DNA from: Sorex araneus | Taxonomy: Eukaryota > Chordata > Mammalia > Eulipotyphla > Soricidae | Direction: 5' to 3' | NCBI RefSeq assembly: GCF_027595985.1 | Contig: NC_073303.1 | Location: forward strand, 28,109,847-28,173,846 | Length of the DNA: 64,000 nucleotides | Shown here: positions 55,091 through 64,000 of the stretch, in pieces | Numbering within the stretch: position 1 is the first letter of the stretch | Layout of the letters: the number at the start of each line of letters is the position of its first letter | The notes under the pieces: model-generated | Told to the model about the DNA's origin: nothing | Databases searched by the model: none | What the model saw: only the letters and a program-made list of their open reading frames with translations | Translations under genes and position numbers: made by a program

Positions 55091-56258
55091 ATTTTAATAT
55101 TTGTCAAAACGTATTACTTTAAAAGGATGAATTTTACTTTCATAAATTGTATCACATTTTAAAAAGTTATGTCAAAAAAGTCCTGTATTTAATGAGTTAG
55201 AAGTGTGCTTTTTATGCTTAATAATTATGTTTAAAAGCTGATTTAAAATTATTACATAGTAGATTTTTGCATCTGGAACTGTGATTTCAATTTCAATTCC
55301 TAGCAAAATGCTTCTCTGTCCTCTATTTTAAGAGAAGGAACTAAAGCACAGAAGAGGGGTAGGAAAAGGAAGAGGGAGATATTTATTGCCTAATTTACTA
55401 TTTCTTGCCAAGAGTTGATCCAATCACTTTATAACCATTTAGCTCTGTGATCTTTGGCGAAAGGAAACTGATACATTATTATATTATTATCATTATTTTT
55501 AGGGGGCCACACTCAGCAGTGCTCAGAGCTTACTTCTGGACCTGCACTCAGGGATCACTCCTGGAAGGACTTAGGGGACCAGATAGGGTACAGGGGATTG
55601 AAGGCAAGTACTGTACCCAGTCCATTAATTGCATTATTTAAAAAAATTGATAATATGTTATTTGGTACTTGGTGTTGGCACAATGCAATCTGAAACTTAA
55701 ATCTTTGTACCTTCACTAGCACTATTCAAAGCCCAGGAAATGTTTCTTTACATTTTTTGTTTCTTCAAAACAAATACTGACAGTTTCTGGGTTGTGCCTC
55801 TGCTGACAACAGGTGAAGCTGCTTTATGACTTGGCAAGATTTACGATGATGAAGAGCTCATAGAAGTAAAGCCAACTGAGTTTTCAAATATTTTCATTTA
55901 AAAAACAGAAATGCAATAGAGTTTCTGCATAATGAATCACTTGTCAGCCAGGTTAGGTGTCCATTGTTTTTACTGATTTATTTTTTTGCTGATTTCTTGC
56001 TGCCCATACTAACCTGATATACACGACAGAAATCTTGCATTATGAAATCAGTTACATTGCTCTTTTCATACATAAATATCTAGATCTAAAATGCATGAAA
56101 CATGATTGCTAATTCACAGTTGCCTGAGTCAAAAAGAGATGAAATAATTTAACTCTTACAAAACACATTGCTGAGAAAACAGCTACTTAAACCATTTTCT
56201 TCTAAAAACTCTGCTCTTCTCACAACTTAAGTTTTCTTAGAGTGTCTAAGAAATGGAG
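55091..56258. other. Intergenic, upstream of DQB copy B
   Basis: AT-rich sequence with an old minus SOR-like SINE at 55500-55622 (GGCCACACTCAGCAGTGC, ACTCAGGGATCACTCCTGG). No other feature recognised. Confidence 0.5.
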
Positions 56259-56424
56259 GTGAACATTTCTGTCACAATATTGGTTTCCTCCTGAATTATA
56301 ATCCTTGTTGGTTCTCTTATCAAAAAAATAGGTTTTATATTTTATATTCCTATTTTTTTTTATAAGAGAACCAAACAGGGATCATAATTCAGGAGGAAAA
56401 CGATATTGTGACAGAAATGTTCAC
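56259..56424. repeat. Large inverted repeat (62-bp arms, 41-bp AT-rich loop)
   Basis: Arm 1 56259-56320 (GTGAACATTTCTGTCACAAT...) and arm 2 56362-56424 (...ATTGTGACAGAAATGTTCAC) are reverse complements with about five mismatches and a one-base indel. It lies about 750 bp before the DQB copy B start and directly before an L1 3' end. Confidence 0.92.
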
Positions 56425-56434
56425 ACTCAGGATA

Positions 56435-56730
56435 GGAGAGGCAGGTTGAAAGCAGACTATAGATTGAACATGATAGTTACCCAGTATCTCCATTCAAACC
56501 ATAACACCCAAAAGGAGAGAGAGAACATTAAGGAATTCCCTGTCACAGGGGAGGGGGGGTGGGGGGCGCCGAACAGCATGAAGGGGGAGGGAGGGACCCT
56601 GGGGCCATCAATGGAGAAGAATGGGCACTGGTGGAGGGATGGGTACTCGAGTATTGTATGACTGTAACACAGGCACAAAACTCTGTAACTGCAGCCTCAC
56701 GGTGACTCATTAAAAACAAAAAATAAAAAT
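56435..56730 (+). repeat. L1 3' end
   Basis: AACATGATAGTTACCCAGTATC, ACACCCAAAAGGAGAGAGAG, GGGCACTGGTGGAGGGATGG, GTATGACTG, CACGGTGACTCATTAAAAAC. Confidence 0.88.
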
Positions 56731-56984
56731 TAGAAAAATATATTTTATGTTATATATTATATAATAAAAATATAAATCTAAAAAATAGGTTTTAAATAAA
56801 TCGCACAAAACTATATGCTTGAATTATTTTTTTTTGGTGCCTTAAACCCCTAATGTATTCACTCTTTAAATCATCTATCACTGAGAGAAAATCTTTATTT
56901 TGAATGGTGCGATTTGCTGAAGATAAATACAAAGCTGAAGCACCACTGCTGGTGCTGGATCGGGCACTGTTGGAAAGCATGTCT

Positions 56985-57027
56985 GCCTAGAGACAAATGA
57001 CGTGCTTTGACTCCAGTGCTGATTGGT
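56985..57027 (+). promoter_or_regulatory. DQB: Class II X-Y promoter boxes of DQB copy B
   Basis: X1 CCTAGAGACAAATG (56986-56999) overlaps X2-like TGACGTG (56998-57004), then the Y box CTGATTGG (57019-57026), 19 bp after X1. This is the conserved class II arrangement bound by RFX, CREB-family and NF-Y and switched on by CIITA. About 150 bp before the start codon. Confidence 0.85.
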
Positions 57028-57172
57028 TCCTTAGCTAAGTATTCTCCAATCCTATGGTGCAGGAAAGCCTTCATAGGTTTTTTAATTCTTTGAAGTCAGT
57101 ACAGTTTCATTAGGTGTGAGCTGTGTTGACTAAAATAAGTTTTTGTTTTCTCCTCAGATTGTGAGTTGGAAG

Positions 57173-57269
57173 ATGGCTCTGTGTATCCCTAGAGGCCTGG
57201 GAATAGCAGCTGTGATGGTGATTCTAGTGGTGTGGAGCACTCCGGTGACTGAGGGTGGAGACACTCAAG
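57173..57269 (+). CDS. DQB: DQB copy B exon 1 (signal peptide)
   Basis: 97 coding bp, ATG at 57173 chosen because MALCIPRG fits the class II beta leader. The in-frame upstream ATG at 57143 precedes the TCTCCTCAGATTGTG stretch and would add ten residues. Hydrophobic core AAVMVILVV, mature junction EGGDTQ. Donor AAG/GTAAGT is strong. Confidence 0.9.
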
Positions 57270-60200
57270 GTAAGTGCAGACCCCATAGTCACCGCCTCAG
57301 GGGAAAGGCGATGAGGGGCCTTTGGGTTTGAGGGGGGCAATCTTTGATCTTAGCATACAATCTTTATTACAAATTTCCTCTTTGGAAAAGAGATCTGTTT
57401 TACATTCTTATTTTAATGGAAAAGTGAGGACAGTCCTCATTTTACAGATTTGAATCTGGGGCTGTTCTTGAGAGCAGACAGGACCACTTCGGAGTGTACA
57501 CTGCCAGCAAATACAGAATAAGATTTTTTTTTTAAAGCAATGATTTTCGTCACAGAACACACAGTAGGATGTGTGATTTTAGGGTCCCCGTACACCTTGT
57601 TTGAACTAAACGCTGTGGGATTTTAGGTTGGGGAAACACAAGGTTGCAGTAGTCTCAGGTGCTGAGGAAAGGGGCTTTGCATTTCTGACTGAGTGCAGGG
57701 CCCATGGAAGCAAACTCAAGGTATCTGAGTGTACTTGACCCCCGATAGGGACTTTGGAGTATTCGGAATTTTGTGGTCAAATAGGGAATTGAGTGAGATT
57801 CAGAGACTTGAACTGAAAATGGACTAAATTTGGAGAAAGGAGAATGCAAAGAAGGAAAGTAATACATGCTGAGAAACCATTTTAGACAGCATTAATATCT
57901 TGATACAAGTTCACTGTCATCCTGTTGTTCATCGATTTTCTCGAGTGGGCACCAGTAACATCTCTATTTCTCTCCACCCTGAGAGAAGCCTCTCCTTACT
58001 CCTCTGTCCCAACAATTGGAGCTCTTTCAGGGTCAGGGGAATGAGACCTATCGTTACTGTCTTTGGGATATAGAATACACCACAGATAGCTTTCCAGGCT
58101 CTGCCCGTGCAGGCAGGATACTCTTGGTAGCTTTCCAGGCTCTCTGAGAGGTATTTATATATCACTGTAATTTTGTAATTATAACATTATATAGCTATAA
58201 TGATATAATTTTGTAATTATATCACATAATTTCAAAGATACATGAGAAAAAAATTAAATATATTAAAAAGTAAAAAAACACAAAATATTGAGGGCAAAAT
58301 AATATAATAAAATTATATTAACTGAACATCCTTTAAAATATGCCTCATAACTCTCAGGAAAATATGACTGAAAGTAGTGCATATGCTTACCTTTCCTCTT
58401 TATCAAAAAAGTACATTAATGGAATACTATGTAACTCTGAGAACAGATAAAATCATGCAGTACTCTGCAATGTGGATAGAATTGAAAGGTATTATGCTGA
58501 GTGAAGTAAGTCAGAAGGAAAATGACAAGCACTGGATAAAAGCACTCCTCTGTGAAATATTGTGAGATAATACAAGAAAAAAATATTGAACAATGTCGCA
58601 CCCTTTACCAAGGACTGTAATACTGATAAAAAAAAAAAAACCCTCAAGAAACAGGAATGGGAGATAATAATGACCTGGGTAGAGGGAACATAAGAACAGT
58701 TGTGGAGAGTTGTGGACACTTTCCAGGTAACAGGCTGCAGTAACTTTGTATGGCAATATTGTATGCTTTGACACGAATGTATCCATCTAACTGAATTACA
58801 ATAAGTGTATAAAATATTCTCAAGACCATAGCTATGTATAATTGCGATTACTTTATTATTATTTAATTAAAAATAATCATTTTCATTTGACATAGAGTAT
58901 GTAAATCGCTACAAAATTTTGCTTTGTTTTGTTTTGGGCTGCACCAAGCAGTATTTAGGGATTATATTTGGCACTATGCTCAGAACTGACCCCTGAGGGA
59001 CCATATGTGGTTACAGGCATCAATCCAATGCTGGTGGTATGCAAGGGAAGCACCTCAGCCCCCAGTCCCATATTTTAAAATAACTTTAAAAATTTAACTT
59101 ATTTTTACAATAGTGTTAATGTTAATCTCATATTTTGTGATACAAATTAGTTTTCAATTTTTTCTAACTCTATGTGTAGGTCTGACATTTTTTATGCAAT
59201 TATGCTTATGGGGAGTTTATTCAAATTAATCTACACAAGCTCGTAATTAGCATAGTTTAATCGGAATCCAATTGATCTAATCAGGAATCTTGTGTTCTTT
59301 TCAAAAAGAAAACAATCCTTCCTACGCCTCTGGCTGTGCAACCCTTTCTACTCTGACAGAAACCAGTGGCGCTCTGGCTGAGGAGAGATGCGAAGGGAGC
59401 CCCTTGCCAGGAACCAGGGAAACATCCTTGTCAGGAAAGGGACGGGATTAATTTTACATTTCTTGTCATTTTCTTGCACGTCACGCTCAGATGAATTCTT
59501 GTGTCTGAGGTTCCTGGGGTCCTGGGGGGAAACGAATTTTCCGTCGAGGTCCCTTTCTCTAACCCCAGGGCCCCAGACCGTCAGTGCTTCTCCCTCCTTA
59601 CACTCGGGGGTCCCAGGACTGTCCCAGACAAGCTTTCCCCCAACCCGCACTGGAAGTCGGCCTGAGACACCTTCGGGCAGGCCTGGAGTCAGGGAAAGAG
59701 GCGCCGGGCCCGGGGGTCTGCGGGTGTCGGGAGCAGGGTCCGGTCCGGGCGGGCTCTCGGGCTCGGGCTGGGTTCAGGGTTCGGATCCCATCCGCCACCT
59801 GCGGCCCGGAGTGGCCCGCCCGGCCTGTGGGGCCCCGCCTGGCCTGACGCGCGGTGACTCCCGCAGGGAATGTCGTGTACCAGAATAAGGCCCTGTGCTA
59901 CTACACCAACGGGACGCAGCGGGTGCGGCTCGTGGTCAGACACATCTACAACCGCGAGGAGTTCGTGCGCTTCGACAGCGACGTGGGGAAGTACGTGGCG
60001 GTGACCGAGCACGGGGAGCCGGACGCCGAGTACTGGAACTCACAGAAGGATTTACTGGAGCGGGACCGGGCCGAGGTGGACACATTGTGCAGACACAACT
60101 ATGAGATAGACATCCCCACGGCCTCGAGCCAGCGAGGTGAGCGCAGGCGCGGCCGCGGGCGCGAGTCTCGGCCGGGGGTCGGGCGGGGGGCGCACCCGGA

Positions 60201-63200
60201 CCCCCGCGGAGCCCGAGGGGCCCGGCAGGAGCGTGTCCGCGGGGAGAGGCGGGGCCCGGGGGCCTTAGGGGACTCGCTCCCGCAGCCGGGAACCTTCCCG
60301 CAGGGCGCCCCGGAGCTGCCCCGTCTGACGCTGCTCTCGGGCCAGAAACAGTGTTAATGATTAAGCCAATTCCTTACCGAGTCTGAAACCCTCAGCACAT
60401 AAAGTCATTAAGTTCTTTCCGCCATCTGAGGTGGAGACAGAATCTCCTCAAAGCCAGTTCTTACCGGAAACCGTGTCTGGTCTGTGCCTAAAAACAGGAA
60501 TTATCTTTGAGGTGCTGTTACAGCATGCGCGCCACCAGAGGGCAGAGTCTTCCCCCCTTCCACTCCTTTGAGAGTCTATTCTTCCCTGTTATTCAATGTT
60601 GATGGGTGTAAAATAATACTCTTTCATGAATCTGAAAGTTCACAGATTAATCATTGTTTTCAGCGCAAGTTCACCTAACTTTAAGCTGTTTCTCCTCCTT
60701 TGCTTTCTTCTGACTACATCCTAAAGTTAACTATACTTAAATATTTATTTCTATTCTTTTGAGTAAGTTCTCGTTTTTCTCACAAATGGGTGCCCTATTT
60801 TATTTTTTACCCAAATCTGTAAAGAAAAACATATTTTATAAATCCATAGACCTTACTACAATTCTATTCAGACTAGAAAACACAACTCAAATTAGAGTGA
60901 AAGGCCTAATTTAAAATTTTGACTGAGATGGCCAGCTGCCTCTAACAGTGTGAAATCCTACTTATACTTCCATGCTCACATTTTGTTCTCAGTATCCAAA
61001 GTAGCCTCTGCAAAAATCTCAAATATAGTTTTAATGAAAACATCAGCTAGGGGCGGACAGGAGGAAGAGCCCCTGCAGCTCTCCCCATTGCCCCCCCCCC
61101 CACCCCCAGGTTCAGTTCAGGGGTTTGGTCTGGGGCCATTCCCAAGCCATTCCTGACAGTCAGCAGACAAAATACCCCTTAAGGTGTTTTTCTTCTTTCC
61201 TCAGTCCAAACACTCATTTAACATCTTAATACTAGTTATTTTTGTATGGACATAGCAAGAGATACATTGAGGCTTGCAAGGCAGCTCTCCTGGCAACAGC
61301 TTGCCACAGACTCAGACTACAGCACTCAAGTCAGATTAATCATTCCGAACCCTAGCAGGGTCCGAATCTAGTTATTGCTTTTTGGATCATGACAGCATTT
61401 GTCCATGACCAAGCTCTTAACTTATAGTTAAGCATTAGACACTTTGGTCAGGCTCATCTCAATGCCAGGGTAGTACACAACTCACCACTTACCCTGGGCC
61501 AGTCTCCTTGGGAGACTCCTCCCAGGACCCTGCTTTTGAGGGTGCTAGGAAGTAAGGGAAACTGAGGCTTAGGTCTAGAGAACAGATGCCCAGGAGGAAA
61601 ATATCATGTAGAGACAAATGACTCCCAGGTTATAAAACCATAGCATTTGCTACAGTCTTCCTGTGTCCATACAAAAGGACATGGCTCTGAATAAACTACA
61701 CAAAGGACTCAAGGAGAAGAGACAAAGAATATCTACAAGTCAACAGAACACAAAGAAAGAAGCTACAAATAAACACAGAGGGATGGGAGCACTGTGATAT
61801 GAACAACCCAATAAACCTAAACTATCTGAGGCTATGTTATCCTACACATGATGATAATGTCTGACTGCAAAATAAGAAATCTTGTTTTTTAAAATTGAAT
61901 CACCATGAGATACAAAGCTGTTCATGATGAAGCAGTTTTAGGCATACAATGTTCCAATACCCATCCCTCCACCAGTGTACATTTCCCACCACCAAAGTCA
62001 CCAGTTTCTCTCCTGCCCCCTGACCCCTCCATCTCTAACAGCAGTCACTTCCCCACTCCCTCTCTGTCTCTCTGTCTCTGTCTCTCTCTGTCTCTGTCTC
62101 TCTATTTCTCTTTCTCTTTACCCTTTTGGGCATTATGGTTTGCAATACAGATATTAAAAGGTTTGTTTGTTTCTATTTTACCATCTGCTAACCACTGTAT
62201 GATCATGGCATGGGAGTGATAGCACAGCGGGTTGGGTGTTTGCCTTGCACGTGGCGGGCTGGGGTTTGATTCCTCTGTCCCTCTCGAAAAGCCCAGAAAG
62301 CTACCGAGAGCATCCCACACGCATGGCAGAGCCTGGCAAGCTTTCCATGGAGTATTCAATATGCCAAAAACAGTAACAACAAGTCTCACAATGGAGACGT
62401 TACTGGTGCTTGCTGGAGCAAACCGATGAACAACGGGAGGACAGTACAATACAGTACTTACTGTATTGTAAGCAATACAATATAATATATTGTATTAAAT
62501 ATATTTATTACAATATATTGTAATAAATATATAATTTATATTGTATACAATATAAATATTGTAAGCAATACACCTTACTTACTTACCATGTAAGCTCTAC
62601 TACTGGCTTAGCTTCAGAGATCTGTAAATAAATCTCGGAAGAGAGCAAAAGCCACAGTTAATCTTGGACCTGCGCATGCTGAACAGACTGTGGTAAATCA
62701 GAGGGGTGCAGCTCAGCCTGGTGCCTGCCCATGCAGAGACTCTGGCAGCTGCTTGCTTCTATAATCCAAAATCAAAGCCATACCATTGGCCTGACTCCAG
62801 TATCTCAGGACAGATCTCACCGAAATATAATTTACTGATGGGCATGCGGGTTTTTTTGACTGAAATTTCCAGGTTTTCTCAGAGTTGGGATGGACTATCT
62901 CCCCCCACCTCCCTGTACTTCTGAAACCTCAGCAGTCACATACACACCCCAAAGTTGCCACCCAGTTAAAAATCTACTCCAATCTTAACATCCCGACAAA
63001 TATATTGAATGCCCTGAACAAATATGATGTTTAGTACCTGTATTGAAAACCATAATGCACAAAAGGATAAGACAGAGAGTAAGAAGGAAATTGCCTCTCA
63101 TAGAGGGAAGCTGTGGCTGGTGTGTGGGATGTTGGGGTATAGTGGAAAGAAAACAGGGGAGATATGGTGGGAAATGTGTACTGATGGATGGATGGGTGCA

Positions 63201-64000
63201 GGATAATTTTATAACTGAAGCCCAGTTATTAACAGCTTTGTAATGATCTACCTCATGGATATTCAGTTAAAATATTTTTAAAAGTAATGTGGAGTTCATC
63301 CTTGCTTGCCTCAGCTTAATGACTGGTTGAATAAATAGTAGTACTCCTACATTAAAAAATAAAGATCATTCATATTTGAAAACTGGCTTTGCATTAAAAT
63401 ATTATGTAATTGGAGGGATTTAGCTTTATACTTCTCTATACAATGCTAACCACTATGTACCTATTTTTAATTCTCAGTTTATGTCACTATTCCTTGAGTA
63501 ACGAGAGTGTTGAATGTCTCATGGCAGTAGGAGAAAGTCAAAATTGCTATTGTCCTCTCTACTTGGAGGAGCACTGGGACTGGCACAACACTGTGTTATA
63601 TCCTAGTTCACACTAGTGACTAGAATTGGTCCTGATGTAAGGAAAAATATGTTCATGTTTATCATAAAATATTATCATATGACCTATGTATTTTGAAATA
63701 TATCATTTAAAAGTGCTTTTATTTTTTTAAATGTTTAGTAACATCAGAGAAACTCAGTCTCTTGGCACTGTAAACTAACTGATGTGTTTATTGAACCTAA
63801 CAAAGTTGACTAAGCTTGAACTAATCAAATGTTTGGAATCTAGGGATTTTTCACCTTGGTGTCAAGGAAGGACTCAACCCCTTGGAATGATTTGCTGCCT
63901 GGTCTCTATCTCAATATGTGTTTTTATGTCTGTTGCTTTTCTCAGCGCAACCTAAGGTGACCGTCTACCCATCCAGGACAGAGGCTTTAAACCACCACAA
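57173..64000 (+). CDS. DQB: MHC class II DQ beta chain, copy B (exons 1, 2 and part of 3; continues right)
   Basis: Spliced CDS 57173-57269, 59867-60136, 63946 to beyond 64000. Same role as copy A: beta chain of a DQ heterodimer presenting peptides to CD4 T cells. Exon 1 gives a leader [20 protein letters not shown] then [12 protein letters not shown], like the DQB or mouse A-beta leader. Exon 2 carries NGT at 19-21, Cys15, Cys79, Asp57, Trp61, His81 and Asn82. Phases agree (97 bp, 270 bp, then CG completing Ala). With X and Y boxes upstream it looks like an intact gene, as far as the window shows. It differs from copy A at 17 beta-1 residues, mostly groove positions. Confidence 0.92.
57905..58160 (-). 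repeat. SINE-L in copy B intron 1
   Basis: GTTCACTGTCATCCTGTTGTTC to TTTCCAGGCTCTCTGAGAGG. It carries the extra middle segment (TCAGGGTCAGGGGAATGAGA) also seen at 45938; the tRNA head is truncated. Confidence 0.85.
58390..58625 (+). repeat. Old L1 3' UTR fragment
   Basis: TTAATGGAATACTATGTAAC, TGGATAGAATTGAAAGG, TGCTGAGTGAAGTAAGTCAG match old mammalian L1 3' sequence. Confidence 0.7.
58930..59062 (-). repeat. Old SOR-like SINE
   Basis: GGGCTGCACCAAGCAGTATT, TGGCACTATGCTCAGAACTG. Diverged. Confidence 0.5.
59867..60136 (+). CDS. DQB: DQB copy B exon 2 (beta-1 domain)
   Basis: 270 bp between CTCCCGCAG and GTGAGCGC. 26 bases differ from copy A exon 2; by codon only two are silent. Changed residues: beta 9, 13, 17, 26, 28-30, 60, 70, 71, 73, 75, 77, 85, 87, 89 and 90. 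Confidence 0.95.
61885..62165 (-). repeat. L1 3' end (shared with the DQB relic)
   Basis: AAATTGAATCACCATGAGATAC to ATGGTTTGCAATACAGATATT. It enters the intron at the same point (after GTCTGACTGCAAAATAAG) as the L1 at 16798. Confidence 0.88.
62208..62450 (+). repeat. SINE-L in copy B intron 2
   Basis: GGGAGTGATAGCACAGCGGG head, GAGCCTGGCAAGCTTTCCATGG, GATGAACAACGGGAGGACAGTAC, ending in AGTACAATACAG repeats. Confidence 0.92.
62450..62580. repeat. AT-rich palindromic tract
   Basis: Repeated ATATTGTATT / AATACAATAT and AGCAATACA motifs in both orientations, following the SINE tail; can form several hairpins. Confidence 0.85.
62590..63300 (+). repeat. Single unit of the intron-2 tandem repeat plus L1 3' end
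   Basis: Counterpart of 2965-3692 in copy A, with one upstream unit instead of two (TACCATGTAAGCTCTACTAC to the GGATGGGTGCAGGATAATTT L1 3' signature). Confidence 0.8.
63946..64000 (+). CDS. DQB: DQB copy B exon 3, first 55 bp
   Basis: After TTTTCTCAG. Identical to copy A exon 3 except one silent base (CG for CA at the start). Cut by the window end. Confidence 0.93.

Larger units (their letters stand above)
57270..59866 (+). other. DQB copy B intron 1
   Basis: 2597 bp with a SINE-L, an AT-rich tract (58150-58330), an old L1 piece, an old SOR-like SINE (58930-59060) and a GC-rich end matching 1-447. Confidence 0.85.
60137..63945 (+). other. DQB copy B intron 2
   Basis: 3809 bp. First 185 bp nearly identical to copy A, then about 57 bp (GGAGCTGCCCCG... 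around 60310-60370) missing from copy A. It includes unassigned sequence at 61050-61860 absent from copy A, an L1 3' end, a SINE-L, an AT-rich palindromic tract and the tandem-unit/L1 3' end shared with copy A. Confidence 0.85.

Overview
The window is mammalian genomic DNA from an MHC class II DQ region. The organism is most likely a shrew (Soricidae, probably Sorex). The window holds dozens of copies of a tRNA-headed SINE that I recognise as the shrew SOR type, plus many copies of one L1 3' end, several LTR families and one large betaretrovirus-like provirus. There are no prokaryotic features.

Genes. (1) A DQB-type beta-chain gene lies on + at 448-8337. Exons 2 to 6 have correct phases and usual exon sizes (270, 282, 111, 24 and 14 coding bp); exon 1 is left of the window. 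(2) A degenerate DQA-type alpha-chain pseudogene lies on +: class II promoter boxes, an 82-bp exon 1 (34054-34135) with a lost splice donor, a frameshifted exon 2 with a stop (41895-42144), and a truncated exon 3 (42514-about 42600). (3) A second DQB gene starts with X and Y boxes and exon 1 (57173-57269), then exon 2 (59867-60136), and runs off the right edge 55 bp into exon 3. The two DQB genes are paralogues in head-to-tail order about 59 kb apart. In exon 2 almost all differences are amino-acid changing, while the next 185 bp of intron are nearly identical. (4) Two scraps of DQB intron 2 at 16.6-16.8 kb and 19.87-20.03 kb are the relic of a third copy.

Layout. 1-8.7 kb: DQB copy A, its intron 2 filled with SINEs and L1 3' ends. 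8.7-20 kb: a repeat graveyard with nested L1 and LTR insertions and the third DQB relic. 20.03-29.0 kb: a minus-strand provirus (LTR, gag, protease/dUTPase, pol, no env, LTR), all frames broken, itself hit by a SINE and a composite retroelement. 29.0-33.1 kb: a cluster of four LTRs of one family. 33.8-42.6 kb: the DQA pseudogene, its intron 1 swollen by an RPL10A processed pseudogene, SINEs and an L1 fragment. 42.6-56.4 kb: L1 and SINE layers, including a 4-kb L1 remnant and a long TTC tract. 56.4-64 kb: DQB copy B.

The most unusual structures are two short retroelements (24990-25811 and 53784-54635). Each has two GC-rich tandem units fused to an L1 3' end, and each is bounded by its own target-site duplication, so each moved as one unit. 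Also notable are a SINE variant that ends in short CAGT-like repeats rather than poly(A), an L1 piece with a 16-bp target duplication but no poly(A), and a provirus whose two flanks do not match, which suggests LTR-mediated recombination inside the DQ duplication.
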